From NCBI GenBank assembly GCA_021495925.1, contig JAKEKT010000070.1, positions 124,001 through 188,000 on the forward strand: a stretch of DNA of 64,000 bases, in the 5' to 3' direction. A model generated the notes under the pieces. The model saw only the letters and a program-made list of their open reading frames with translations, was not told the DNA's origin and did not search any database. Position numbers and translations under genes: made by a program. This document shows, piece after piece, positions 34,359-45,773 of the stretch (positions are counted from its first letter, which is position 1; each line of letters opens with the position of its first letter). The DNA comes from Diplodia intermedia (Eukaryota > Ascomycota > Dothideomycetes > Botryosphaeriales > Botryosphaeriaceae).

Positions 34359-35663
34359 ATGCCGCGCGAACGTGGACGCGTACTTCAGGCCGGAGAAAAG
34401 GACTCTACTCAGGCGAGCGACCTCATAGCCACGCCTTGGCCATCGAGAATATACACCAAGGAAGATTTGAAGCCATACAAGAAGTTTCCGGTCCTTTACG
34501 GAGAACGCAAATTTGCCAGGGAATTTCCGAGGGAAAAGCAGACATTGAGCTTCACAGACGACCTCCCCACTGAGTTGCGGCTCATGATCTACGAGCACCT
34601 CCAAGTGCAGGCTCCGGGCAAGTTCCTGGAGCTCTGGAGCCCAGCAACGTGGCACAGCCCTGGAGACGATCGAGACTGCATCTTTGACGACAGGCAGCGC
34701 GGCAAAACGCCGATTCAGAATACCTCCTGGCGGTATGCGTCGTTGCGCAAGGGGCTATCGCTCCTGCGACTGTGCAAGAAGGTGCACGACGAGCTCACGG
34801 AGATGTTTTACGCCGAACAGAACTTTCGGTTTAGCAACAGCAACGGCATTCTGATGCTCGGCGCCTGGATGCACACCATCAACGCGCAACACTTCCAGTA
34901 CCTGCGGCATATCACGGTGCAAATCCCGATGCGCGACCGCGGTGGCGACCGGTGCATAACAACACTTGGCGAGTGGAATGCCTTCCAACAGCTCGCAGCC
35001 AAGCGAGGCATGCGCGTGCTGAAGTTCAGGCATCGTCACAAGGACCACGTCGATGGAAGTTACTACTATACGAAGACTGTCGAGAGAGTGTTCGAGAAGC
35101 TCAAGGCGATGGCCGGGCTGCGGAAGCTCGAGCTGCTCGTGCCGTGGAACTACCTCTTCCTGGGCGACTTCTCGGGCGGGCCCCGCTGCGGCGAAGGGTA
35201 CCTGGGGCAATTTGAAGCCGGCGAGCGCGTCAGGCACGTTGTGGAGGACCACTGCCCCGACGAGGGCTGGTGGGAGCAGCTGGCGGAGCTCAAGCGGAGC
35301 AGCAAGTCGGCGGAGCTCAACATCGCCCTGGTCGTGCATCACGGGCTGCGCGACTTGACGCTCGACGCAGACACGCCTGCGATCCAGGGGCAGCTGCGAG
35401 CGGCGAGATGGCTGGCAGCGTATGCCAAGCTCAACGGCTACGGATTCGGCCATGCGCGGTGGGACGACGGCACGTATCACGTCGGGTACGATGCGGATGC
35501 GCTGCTCGCGTTGCCACGGGACTCTGGTCGGGATGCCATGGCAGGCGAGCCTCCCGAAGTCGAGTGCGCAGCCGGGTCGCAAACACGTCGGGCTTCATCG
35601 GCGCAGTGCGCCGAGTTCCTGTACTGCGACCAGCAGGAGAGTTGGCCGTGGACGCAGGAGTAG
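34359..35663 (+). CDS. F-box / 2EXR-like protein of unknown function
   Basis: Single exon, 434 residues. Around residue 68 is DDLPTELRLMIYEHLQ, the F-box-like or 2EXR motif that opens many fungal proteins of the DUF7730 type. It is followed by SLLRLCKKVHDELTEMFYAEQNFRF, the second standard block of these proteins (old residents of fungal annotation as 'uncharacterised'). Further on comes a long region with beta strands and HITVQIPMRDRGG, LRKLELLVPWNY and LTLDADTP. The C-terminal 50 residues are not conserved-looking. Such proteins may be adaptors of SCF ubiquitin ligases, but this is not shown. There is no signal peptide. The ATG at 34359 follows the TATA box closely. The gene lies next to the MITE in the least gene-dense part of the window. 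Confidence 0.75.
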   Translation: MPRERGRVLQAGEKDSTQASDLIATPWPSRIYTKEDLKPYKKFPVLYGERKFAREFPREKQTLSFTDDLPTELRLMIYEHLQVQAPGKFLELWSPATWHSPGDDRDCIFDDRQRGKTPIQNTSWRYASLRKGLSLLRLCKKVHDELTEMFYAEQNFRFSNSNGILMLGAWMHTINAQHFQYLRHITVQIPMRDRGGDRCITTLGEWNAFQQLAAKRGMRVLKFRHRHKDHVDGSYYYTKTVERVFEKLKAMAGLRKLELLVPWNYLFLGDFSGGPRCGEGYLGQFEAGERVRHVVEDHCPDEGWWEQLAELKRSSKSAELNIALVVHHGLRDLTLDADTPAIQGQLRAARWLAAYAKLNGYGFGHARWDDGTYHVGYDADALLALPRDSGRDAMAGEPPEVECAAGSQTRRASSAQCAEFLYCDQQESWPWTQE

Positions 35664-35938
35664 GTGTTTCGCACCTTCCCTTATCGGCTGGCCGGGGCGT
35701 GGGCCGTTCGCCGTTCCCCGCACGTTACTTATCAACGCCGCCGCGCAGCCTCTCCCGACTCAAGCCTCGCCGCCCGGCCGATCCTGCCCAAGCGTGGGAG
35801 TATACCAACGGGTCGCATGTCTTATCGCCGAGCAGCCCAATGCTTGTCTGCCACCAAGACTTGTCGGCTCTTGGCCGCCATTCTTAAACCCACCCACAGC
35901 CCGGCGCTTTCGAGCCGCCATTCGCACCGTTCCCGACC

Positions 35939-37781
35939 ATGGCCGACCTGTCCAAGCACCCAGACGTGGAGAAGGAGCCCGTTCCCGAGGATGCCGTGCG
36001 CAGCGGCAGCATCGCCGCCGCCGGCGTCTCGGACCGCATCATCAAGCACAGCCACGACGCCGATGCTGCCATGAAGGCCTTTGCCGAGCACCCGGGCCAG
36101 CTCTTGGAAATCGACGACGCCACCAACGCCCGGCTGCTGCGCAAGATCGACTGGCATCTGATGCCGGTACGCCAGCGCCATCGAGCTTGTGCGGCGTAGA
36201 GTGCTGACGTGCCTAGTTTCTCTGCGTAGTCTACGGCCTGAACTTCCTGGACAAGACCTGCATCAGTTACGCTTCCGTCATGGGCCTGAAGAAGCCCCAC
36301 GCCGAGGGCGGCATTGACATCACGTCGGACCAGTACAGCTGGCTGGGTTCCATGTAAGGCGAGCCTTGGCCACCCCCTGCCCGCCTGCGTGCTCACCCGT
36401 CCAGGTTCTATTTTGGCTATCTTGCCTGGGAGTGGCCGACGAACCGTCTCCTCCAGTACTTTCCGCTGGGGAAATACTCCGCCTTCAACGTCATCATGTG
36501 GGGCGTGGTACTGGCTCTGTTTGCCGCCGTCGACGACTTCGCCGGCGCCGTCGCTGTCCGTTTCTTTCTCGGTCTGTTCGAGGCCGCCGTGACGCCTGGC
36601 TTTGCCTTGTTTACCAGCCAGTGGTACACCAAGAAAGAGCAAGGGCTGAGGACTGGCATCTGGTTCAGCTTCAATGGCGTCGCGCAGGTACGGCATTCTG
36701 ATGCTCTGTGCGATGCTCCCGGCACTGACCCTGACCCTTGGTAGATTGTCGGTGGACTGGTCGCATACGGCATTGCTCGCGGCACCGCTATCCACGGCTC
36801 CGCCATCGCACCCTGGAAGATCGTCTTCCTCGTCACCGGCCTTCTTACTGCTGTTGTCGGCATCGTCTTCCTTTTCGTCATGCCCGACTCCCAGCTGAAC
36901 TGCCGTTGGCTGACCAAAGAAGAGCGCCTCCTGGCTCTCGAGCGCATCCGTGTCAACCAGCAAGGCATTGGCAACAAGCATTGGAAGCTTTACCAGGTCA
37001 AAGAAGCCTTGATGGACCCCATGGTCTGGGCCTTCTTCTGGTACGCCTTGGTTGCCGACATCCCGAACGGTGAGCCTGCCGGAATCCCTGGGTGAGCTGA
37101 CGGTTTGATCTGACTATTGATTCTCAGGCGGCGTCACCAATTTCTTTTCGCTTCTCATCCAGTCCTTTGGCTACACTTCAGAGCAGTCCCTGCTGTACGG
37201 AACACCCGGCGGTGCTGTCGAAATCGTCACTCTGGTCGTTTGCGGATATCTCGGCGACAAGTATGGCTGTCGCATTCTGGTTTCGACTTCCGGTCTGCTC
37301 CTCGGCATTCTAGGCATGGCTCTCATCATTGGACTCCCCGAGAGCATGAACGTCGGCCGCCTGATCGGGTATTACCTGACGCAGGCCACGGCCACGCCGT
37401 TCGTCGCTCTGCTTTCCATGATTTCCACCAACGTGGCCGGCTACACCAAGAAGACGACGGTGGCTGCTTTGTACCTGATAGGCTACTGCGTGGGGAACAT
37501 TATCGGGCCGCAGACGTTTCGTGGAGACAACTACCTGCCGGCTGAGATCACCATTCTGGTCTGTTACGGCATCGCACTCCTCGATCTGTTGTTCATCTAC
37601 TGGTACTGCAAGAACCAGAACAAGAAGAAGGCCGCGGTCAGAGCGGCGCCGGGCTACGTAAAGCTCGAGAACCAAGAGTGAGTTGTGCCATCTGGCTGGC
37701 TGAAAGTATGTACTGACCTCTTTTCCCAGATGGCTCGACCTCACAGACAAGGAGAACCCGGAGTTCACCTACGCAGTATAG
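35939..37781 (+). CDS. Allantoate permease-family MFS transporter (anion:cation symporter)
   Basis: Six exons, 35939-36166, 36217-36353, 36405-36687, 36745-37069, 37128-37677 and 37730-37781; introns 50-58 nt; 524 residues. The family (Dal5/Tna1/Vht1 type) moves small organic anions such as allantoate, nicotinate, biotin precursors or dipeptides with protons across the plasma membrane. A hydrophilic N-terminus of about 75 residues is followed by YGLNFLDKTCISYASVMGL in helix 1, RFFLGLFEAAVTPGFALFTSQWYTKKEQ in helices 4-5, split by two exons, and GYLGDKYGCRILV after helix 8, the MFS loop signature. Twelve helices are expected. The final 16-residue exon was joined by phase and gives ENQEWLDLTDKENPEF, a normal tail for this family. 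Substrate not determinable. Confidence 0.9.
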
Positions 37782-39212
37782 TCTGATAGATTAATGAATG
37801 TCAACCCGGAGCGTGTGCCAGTATATCAAGTAGGCGGCAGCTGAGCAAGTGATCAATGTGCCGAGCGTGCGAGGATGAAGTGGAGTTCGATGTGTTGAGC
37901 GGGGAATGCCGAGGTTGACATCTCAAACAGCGATGCTCCCAAGTGGCCCCCCATCAGCCCGGTAGAGTGTTCACTTCCAGCAGGTGACGCCGTTCTAGAC
38001 TCGAGCAAATGCCAATTCCAGGCAGTTTTCTTGACCAATGACGTCCATGGCGTTTAAATCTCCTCGCTTATGTGAGACCGCTAAAGCGGGGCGGTAGGGA
38101 CTTCTGGCGAGGTCCCACTTGCAGCCGACTCTGCAGCAGTATCTTCGCCCAAGCCTCCTCAATTATCGCCCATGTAGGTGCTTTCGAGAGACAGGCGGCC
38201 GAAGGAGGATGAAGGTCTCGGATCCGGGAGTAAGCGGCGGAAGATAGGAAGAAATAGAAGAGTCCAATGTCGAGGACGGCTTTATCGTCTTATTTCCGGC
38301 ATCTGCACCAAGGTGGTTCAACCGCGATGCTGACAGCACAGCAGGCTCGGCACTCGGCCCTCGGCCCGCGGTGCGACAACTCATGTTCGAACCTTGGATT
38401 ACTCGGACGGCGAAGCGGAGTCTCCGTGGCCCGGAGTCTCGGCGGCCCGAGACGGGGGACAGAGCGGGGCAGGGGATGCAGGATGCGATGTAAAGTGCGG
38501 CGTAGGAGTACACAAGCATTGGCTTCCAAGACTTGTGGGCGCCGATCATTGCGGAGGATTTGGTCCTTTGATCGTGCGACCGAGGCGGGCTGTCAACGGC
38601 TGCCGACTGATGACTTGACCGACGGCCAAGAATAGAGCGATGACTGAGTGATCGGTGGACCGCTAGATTGCCTTGTACCACACATGCACCAGTGAATTGT
38701 TTTCAGTAGCCCTCCCGCGTGATCGACCCTCTCGCCAGCCGAAATGCCCGACAGAGCGAAAGCCCCGACACCCCCTCCTCGGCCATGGGAGTTTCCCTTT
38801 TGGGTGCTTCTCTCGCACGAGCCGTGCGTGTTACGTTGACCCATGAACAGGCCAGATCCGTCCTTTGCCGACATTGATATATATTAGTGCTCGCTCTGTG
38901 CTGCAGCACTTCCACCCGCATCGGTTTTGTTCAATCGCAAACGTTATTGCCAGCCCGTCTGCTGCTGGCAAAAGTAAGTCGGCCGCTCCCTGCTAGTGCG
39001 TCGAGGGTTCCCCGGAGAGGCGCTGACACGCCAAAGCTCATTGCGACGCTACGACCACCAGAGCTCAGCACTACCCGCTTCGCTGGCCACTGGCGTCTCC
39101 TTGGAGCGTCAGCTTGTCACTCCATTCAGTTAAAGCAAGACTGGATATTTACCCTGATCCCCTCCTCTTCTTTGCCTGATCACCCGCATTTCCCGTCGCA
39201 CTCTCGGCCATC
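37782..39212. promoter_or_regulatory. Intergenic region and promoter of the P450 gene
   Basis: About 1.4 kb. A CGGATCCG palindrome at 38219-38226 resembles Zn2Cys6 half-site pairs. A TATATATT box at 38878-38885 is well placed for a start near 38910. A possible leader intron 38974-39036 has a GTAAGT donor, a GCTGAC branch site and an AAAG acceptor. No gene is recognised between 37782 and the TATA box. Confidence 0.5.
38878..38885 (+). promoter_or_regulatory. TATA box (TATATATT) of the P450 gene
   Basis: TATATATT in the context ttgatatatattagtg, about 330 bp before the P450 start codon, with room for a leader intron between them. Confidence 0.5.
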
Positions 39213-40882
39213 ATGGACTTTGCATCCCACTCGCACTTGCTCGCCCCGAACAGCATCCCTGCTCTGCTTGGAGGCGCAGTTGTGACAGTGAGTGACAATC
39301 CTTCGCCGCGTGCGAGGGCTTCGACTGACAGCGGTAGGCCATTATCTACGCCGTCGGGACCGCCATCTACAACGTCTACTTCCACCCTCTGAGCAAGTAC
39401 CCGGGGCCCAGGTGGTACGCCGCCAGCAGGATCCCATACGCGCTCGACCTTAACCGCGGAACCATCAACAAGGCCGTCGCGGAAGCGCACAAGAAGTATG
39501 GCGACGTCATCCGCATCGCGCCCGACGAGCTCTCCGTCATCAGCGGCGAAACGGCGTGGAACGACATCTACGGCTTCCGCGGGGCCAAGAAGCCCGAGTT
39601 CGGCAAGGACCGCCACTGGTACAACCCCCCGGTCAACGGCTCGTACTCGATGCTCGTCTCGGACCGCGAAGGCCACTCCCGCATGCGCCGCATCTTCTCG
39701 CACGCCTTTTCGGACAAGGCGCTGCGGGAGCAGGAGCCCCTGGTCCAGAAGTACATTGACATGCTGATTCAGCGCTTCCACGAGAAGGCCAAGTCGGGCG
39801 TCGACGTCGACCTGGTCCGGTACTACAACTTCACCACCTTCGACGTCATCGGCGACCTCACCTTCGGCGAGTCGTTCGGCTGCTTGGAATCAGACGACTA
39901 CCACGCGCTCGTCAGCGGCGTGTTCGCGTCGCTCCGAGCCAGCAACCTCCGCAAGGCGCTCCACTACTGGCCGTATCTGCAGAAGGCCTACCTTGCGTGG
40001 GACAAGCTCACCAAAGGAGGCAAGACGCAGGGCACCGTCATCTTCCACAACTTTGTCGCCGGCAAGGTCGACAAGCGGCTCGCGGCGGAGACGGACCGGC
40101 CCGACATCATCACAGCGGTCGAAAGGCAGCCGGACAGCAGGGCGCTGACGCATGCAGAGCTCCAGACCAACTCGGAGCTCTTCCTCATCGCCGGCAGCGA
40201 GACGACGGCGACAATGCTGAGCGGCACGACGGCAGCGCTGCTGAAGCACCCGGAAATCATGAAGAAGCTGTGCGACGAGATCCGCGGGGCCTTCAACAGC
40301 TCCGACGAGATCACCTTCGAGAGGGTGAACCATCTGCCGTACCTCATCGCCGTGCTCACCGAGGGCCTCCGCTTCTACCCCCCAGTGCCGACCGGCTTCC
40401 CGCGCCGCATTGCAGAGGGCGGCGGCGAGGTCAGCGGCCACTACGTGCCGCAGGACGTAAGTAACGGGCTCGTCCGGAAGCCGCAGCGCTAACGCGGGTG
40501 CAGACTGCCGTGTACGTGTCCCAACATGCGGCGTACCACAGCCCGCAGAACTTCGCGGAGCCCGACTCGTTCATCCCCGAGAGGTGGATTGGAGACGACC
40601 CGCGCTTCGCCAAGGACAAGAAGTCGGTGCTCATGCCCTTCTCCAACGGCCCCAGGAACTGTCTCGGCAAGAAGTGAGTCTCGGCAGCTTTCCCCCCGCT
40701 CCGGTCGGTACTGATTGATTGGCAGCCTCGCGTACGCCGAGATGCGCAGCATTCTCGCAAAGACGCTCTTCAGCTTCGATCTTGAGCTGATCGACAAGAG
40801 CGCAGACTGGTTCGATCAGCGGGTGTTTGGGCTGTGGGAGAAGGGGCCGCTGTCGGTCAGGGTGACGGAGGCTCGCAAGTGA
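39213..40882 (+). CDS. Cytochrome P450 monooxygenase
   Basis: Four exons, 39213-39287, 39338-40456, 40504-40673 and 40726-40882; introns 50, 47 and 52 nt; 506 residues. Microsomal P450s insert one oxygen atom using NADPH-P450 reductase. Key motifs: N-terminal hydrophobic anchor, a proline-rich hinge (HPLSKYPGPRW), I-helix AGSETTA, K-helix EGLR (the ExxR pair), the PERW meander and the heme loop FSNGPRNCLG with Cys451 as axial ligand. The overall pattern, including IRIAPDELSVI early and HAFSDKALREQEPLV, resembles fungal isotrichodermin C-15 hydroxylase-like enzymes. That similarity is common and does not fix a substrate. Two transporters flank it at a distance, but no synthase gene is present. 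Confidence 0.94.
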
Positions 40883-41213
40883 AGAAAATGGCCAGGCCGA
40901 TTCGCGCTGGAGTGGACTAGAGTTGTTTCGTTGTCTAGAGCTGTTTCAATCCACGTTTTTCTTTCTTTCCAGACGGTGTTGTACAATGATAAGTGAATCC
41001 CACGCGGCAGGCGCGACTCGGGACCCGGGTGCCAGGCATCAGGCGAGGTTTCGCCGGGGCTTATCGATAAGCTTGTTGAGGCCATCTGGCACACTTCTTC
41101 TGATTCGACGTCGACAGCTCCAGCTCGACTGCGAGGGTTTGAAACTCCTGCCGGATCCATGTAGTGCAGCTATTCCTGGCGCCGCAGAACCCCCTCTCTC
41201 CCTCGCCAACACC
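40883..41213. promoter_or_regulatory. Upstream region of the SCJ1-like gene
   Basis: About 330 bp containing the P450 3' flank and the promoter of the J-protein gene. A palindrome ttatcgataa lies near 41060-41069. No TATA box is clear. Confidence 0.45.
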
Positions 41214-42555
41214 ATGCTGTTCTTCACCGCATTACTGCTCCTCTGCGCACTGCCGCTGCTCGTGCTGTGCGCCGAGGACTACTACAAGGTACGTCGGAGC
41301 TGCCATTGCCCATCGCTCTCTGCTGACGGCTGTGCGTCTAGCTCCTGGGCCTGGAGAAGAACGCGTCGGACCGCGAGATCAAGAAGGCATACCGCTCATT
41401 GAGCAAGAAATACCACCCGGACAAGAACCCGTGCGTCCATTGCACCCCCCCACCACCCCGCTCCTCCAGCTCACCTCCGTCGACAGTGATGACCAGGAAG
41501 CTTCGGAGCGCTTCGTCGCCGTGGCCGAGGCCTACGAGGCGCTGATCGACCCGGAGCTGCGCAAGATCTACGACCAGTACGGCCACGACGGCGTGCAGAA
41601 GCACAAGCAGGGCGGCGGCCAGGCCCACCACCACGACCCCTTCGACCTCTTCTCGCGCTTCTTCGGCGGCAGCGGCCACTTCCGCCAGCAGGGCGAGCGC
41701 CGCGGGCCCAACACCGAGGTGCAGCTGAACGTGCCGCTGCGCGACTTCTACACGGGCGCCGAGAAGACCTTCAGCATCGAGAAGCAGGCCGTGTGCGACG
41801 CGTGCGAGGGCTCCGGCTCCGAGGACGGCGAGGTCGACGTGTGCCCCGTGTGCCAGGGCCGCGGCATGCGCATCCAGAAGCACATGCTGGCCCCGGGCAT
41901 CTTCCAGCAGGTCCAGGGCCCCTGCGACGCCTGCGGCGGCAAGGGCAAGACGGTGCGCCACAAGTGCAAGGTGTGCGGCGGCGCCCGCGTCGTCAAGGAG
42001 ACGGAGACGCACACGCTGCACGTCGAGCGCGGCATGCCGCGCGGCGTGCGCGTCAGCTTCGAGAACGAGGCCGACGAGAGCCCCGACTGGGTCGCCGGCG
42101 ACCTCATCGTCCAGGTCCAGGAGCGCGACGCCCAGCTCGGCGCCGACGGCTACGACGACCACCTGTCGCGCGCCGACGGCCAGTTCTTCCGCCGCAAGGG
42201 CAAGGACCTGTTCTGGCGCGAGGTGCTCGGCCTGCGCGAGGCCTGGATGGGCGACTGGCAGCGCAACCTCACCCACCTCGACGGCCACACGGTGCGCCTC
42301 GGCCGCAAGCGCGGCGCCGTCGTCCAGCCCGGCCACGTCGAGGTCGTCAAGCACGAGGGCATGCCCATCTGGGACCCCGACGCCGACGAGCTGGCCTTTG
42401 GCGACCTGCACGTCGAGTACGTCGTCGTCCTGCCCGACCAGCTGGACAAGGCCATGGAGAAGGACTTCTTCGAGCTGTGGGACAAGTGGCGCAAGAAGCA
42501 CGGCGTCGACCTGCTCAAGGACAGCGGGAGGCCCGCTCCGCACGACGAACTATAG
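41214..42555 (+). CDS. SCJ1: ER lumenal DnaJ co-chaperone, Scj1-like
   Basis: Three exons, 41214-41288, 41342-41430 and 41487-42555, introns 53 and 56 nt; 410 residues. Scj1 is the lumenal J-protein that stimulates BiP/Kar2 in folding and ER-associated degradation. A hydrophobic signal peptide (residues 1-20) is followed by a J domain with HPD at residues 50-52, a short Gly/His-rich linker and four CxxCxGxG-type zinc repeats (CDACEGSG, CPVCQGRG, CDACGGKG, CKVCGGAR), then substrate-binding beta domains. The C-terminus is HDEL, fixing the ER location. The second intron, lying just after DKNP, has two plausible upstream AGs, but phase and family sequence require the acceptor at 41486. Together with UGGT at the left edge, this is the second HDEL protein in the window. 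Confidence 0.95.
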
Positions 42556-42806
42556 ACTTTCCCCCGCCTGCCTCGCCCCCTTGGGTGTTCTGGACAAAAT
42601 AGAGAATGCGTTTTGGCGGTGGCGTAGTAATATACCCTTTGAATTCGTTGATTGTGCGTAAGCCTTGAAGCCCCACGAACCATAAATATCGATCCATTTT
42701 ATATACATTGACTTTTCCTCATCTTGTTTCATGCATTTGCATCGTCTCATACTGTCACATTGTTTTTCGCCGCCTGCCTCAACCACCGTGTTCCCTCACA
42801 AACCCT

Positions 42807-44597
42807 TCACAACACATACCTGAACGTAGGTCCGTAGTTCTCCTCGCCAACTCCCTCGGCCTGCTCCCCCTTCGCACCCGCCGCATCCCCGGCCGCCTCC
42901 CTCCTCGCCCTCTGCTCCTCGACGGTGCCATACTTCTTGTCCAGCCGCCCATTCTCCCACACGAGCAGCAGCCGCAGCGCGACGACGAGCAGCGTGGCGA
43001 AGAACATGAAAGCCGCACACACGGCCTGGCCCTTGATGTAGCGAGGGCCGTCCCCGGTGGGATACAGGCGCGTGCCGAGCAGCGGGCCGCACTGGCCGAC
43101 GACGTTCAGGATGACGAAGCCGACGCCGCGGCGCGTGTCGGACCCCTGGTTGTTGCTGACCCACGGCAGGATGTTGGCGATGGCGGGGAAGATGCCGGCC
43201 GCGGCGAGGAAGACGCCGGCGTAGCGCGCGCCCACGGACGTGCAGGCGGCCAGCAGCACGTAGCCCGTGCCGCCGACGACGGTGAGGGCGGCGATCATGT
43301 AGGCGCGCTGCTGCGTGCGGTCGGCGATGACGGTGGTGGCGATGGTGAGGAGGAAGGAGAGGAAGTAGGGCGGCGCGGTGAGGCCCTGGGCGTTGATGGC
43401 GCTGTAGCCCATTTCCTTGAGGATGGTGGGGAGGAAGACGGGGAGGGAGGCGAACGAGACGTTGCAGGAGAAGTACATGAGCTGTGGCTGGGTGTCAGCG
43501 AGAACCATGCTCGTTCTCCCTCATCTCCATTGCAGACGGTGGGAACGTCCTCCGGCGGAAGAGAGATCCCACGCGCCGAGATATACGGTGCTGTGGAGAC
43601 TTACAGCGGTGAACCAGCACTTCAAATCCAAAAGTGCTGCGACGACATCCTTCCATTCGATGCCGCCGATGCGCGCCTCGGCATCCTGGCCGGTCTGGCG
43701 CACCGCTCTGGCCTTTGCGATCCTCTTCTCGTCCTCGTTCAAGAAGCGCGCCTTCTCCGGAGCGTCGGGCAGGAAGAACCACGAAACGGCGGCCATGACC
43801 AGCGTCGGTGCGCCTTCGACGAGGAAGAGCAGCCGCCACCGGGCGATGGCCGAGCGCTTCGCCGCCGTGATGCCGTACGCGAGCGCGCCGGCGAAGGTGT
43901 TGGCGAGCGGCGCGGCCGACAGGAAGATGCCCTGGCGCGAGCCAACCTCGTGGCGCAGGTAGAAGAAGGACAGCAGGTAGGGGATGCCCGGGCCGTAACC
44001 GGCCTCGAACAGACCCATGAGGAAGCGCAGAGCCATCATGCCCTGCCAGTTGCGCGTCGCGGCCTGGACAGTCGCAACCAGGCCCCTGGAGTTGGGAGGG
44101 AGTGTAAGCATTTAGCCCGGTGCTCGGGGCCTGCGGGAGGCTTACCATCCAAAGACACAGACAGCCGCCCACCGGTGCGGCGGCACCAGCTTCCACATGA
44201 TGGCCTGGAATTCGAAGACGATGTAGGAGATGTAGAAGATGGTGAGCAGCCAGTCGTAGCGGTCGCCGTCGAGGCCAAGGTCTTCCTCCATGCCTGCGAT
44301 CTTGGCGTTGCTGTTCCCGACGCAGTCAGCGGGAGTGGCCGGAGAGGGAGGGGATGGGCCCGGTACCCGATGTTGGATCGATCCAGAAAGGCGAGAAGGT
44401 CTGGATGCATCAGCGCGCCGTGTTTCCGCGAGAGGCAGGCGCGACTTACAGAGCGCCATGAGCAGCGGGACCACATGGAGGTCCAGCTTCCGAACCACCC
44501 TCTTCTCGGCGACGGGGTCGATGGGCTGTTGCTGGTTGTTTTCAAGCTGGAGCTCGTAGGCCTTCTCCGCCTCGTCGAGCTTGTCGGATGCAGACAT
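42807..44597 (-). CDS. Allantoate permease-family MFS transporter, second copy of the family
   Basis: Five exons, 44597-44450, 44400-44367, 44310-44146, 44085-43605 and 43481-42807; introns 49, 56, 60 and 123 nt; 500 residues. It includes a 34-nt second exon that encodes the key YLLAFLDRSNIG of helix 1, spliced to NAKIAGMEEDLGLD, the ACS-family signature. RFLMGLFEAGYGPGIPYLLSFFYLRHE follows across helices 4-5, divided as RFLMGLFEAGYG and PGIPYLLSFFYLRHE. The tail is charged and short. Likely role: proton-coupled uptake of a small organic anion such as nicotinate. Sequence differs clearly from the copy at 35939, so they are not a recent tandem duplication. It runs convergently to the SCJ1-like gene. 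Confidence 0.9.
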
Positions 44598-45773
44598 GGT
44601 GTAGGATGGATCAAAGCAGCGAGGACTGGATTGCAGGTCGAAGACGGAGGGGTCGGCGCGGCCTTAAGGGCGTCGGGCTTTGGAACAGGGTCCAGGGTGT
44701 GGCCAATAAGCTCAACGGCTCGGCAAAGCCGCGAGAGCGCTAGGCGGCCGCGTCAAGTGTATTGACGCTGCATCTGAGTGCAGCTGTGGGGGGACTGGGG
44801 GAATGACGCGCGGGCTTGGTGGGGCATCTGGCAGCGCCGAGGACACCAAGCCCGCTCAAGCCTTTGCCTCCACGTCTCGGCATCGCGGGCGGCTGACAGC
44901 GGGGCCTCGCGCTGGGGCTAGCGTGCGCCACCACGCCCCTGTGAGACATGGGCGCGCACGACATGGCCTGCTGTTGGGAGCAGACAAACAGACGCCGCGG
45001 TGGACCCATCCTGCTGTTCCACCAATCCGCTGAGCCGCTTATCACATCCGACCTGCCGCAATGGCCACTGCCTCCTGTTCTATCTCCTCGGATATGCGCG
45101 CTCGTGCATGGTTTACGCGTCGTTCGCACTGCAAATGCATGCCAATCGTATGGCCACATATCATCTCTCTCTCTCTCTTCCTCTCTCTCTCCTCTCCTTC
45201 CCTTTTCCCTTCCTCCCCGAGGCAATGTTGAGAGGCAGGCCGAGACCTCTGACTACAGTACTGAGTGAATGATCCTGAACTGATGCACCACCTCGACCCA
45301 CTATTTCAGAACGAGTCATCCCTCTGTAGCCCCACTCGCCATATCGTATCTGCTTGCGAGCCTGTGAGCATGGCCTCTGCCGGTAAAGAGCGGGGCTCAA
45401 TGTTGAGTTTCAGCGGACAAAAAGACGGGCCACCTAGCCAATGGGTACCTACCGCTCTGTGGGCTGGGTAGATAGGTATATCTCAACGCTCAATTCTTTC
45501 GGAGCTCGGCGTGAGCCGTCATTGTCTTGGCCAGTGGTTGACGAAGGACGAAGCGCTGCATGGTCCTGTTCAGACATTGCACTTATCTGGGAACTTGCTG
45601 CCCGGACGTAGATGTGGCTGCCCCATCACGGAAGCACCGGCATGCGGATCAGACTTGAGGATAGTATGACAGTCAATTCCCTCCTGTGGGCCTGGAACGG
45701 TTGACGAGGCCCAAAGCAAGAGTCACAGTGCAAAGAAGGGTGTCGGACCAGCAGCACGCTGTTGGTTTCCACC
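44598..45773. other. Intergenic region with a CT-rich tract
   Basis: Just under 1.2 kb between the MFS start and the POT transporter stop. A polypyrimidine tract of mainly CT dinucleotides spans about 45163-45215. A CCAAT sequence occurs near 45019. Nothing coding is recognised. Confidence 0.5.

Noticed and set aside
37782..38877. Possible degenerate gene between the MFS and P450 genes
   Set aside because: Short open frames on both strands lack domains, consistent introns and codon bias.
41338..42543. 401-codon open frame antisense to the SCJ1-like gene
   Set aside because: Shadow of the zinc-repeat and substrate-binding coding sequence; composition is Ala/Val/Leu/Gly only.
42708..44765. 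685-codon plus-strand open frame over the second ACS transporter
   Set aside because: The minus strand gives a five-exon transporter with all family motifs; the plus frame has no domain and extreme Gly/Arg/Asp composition.
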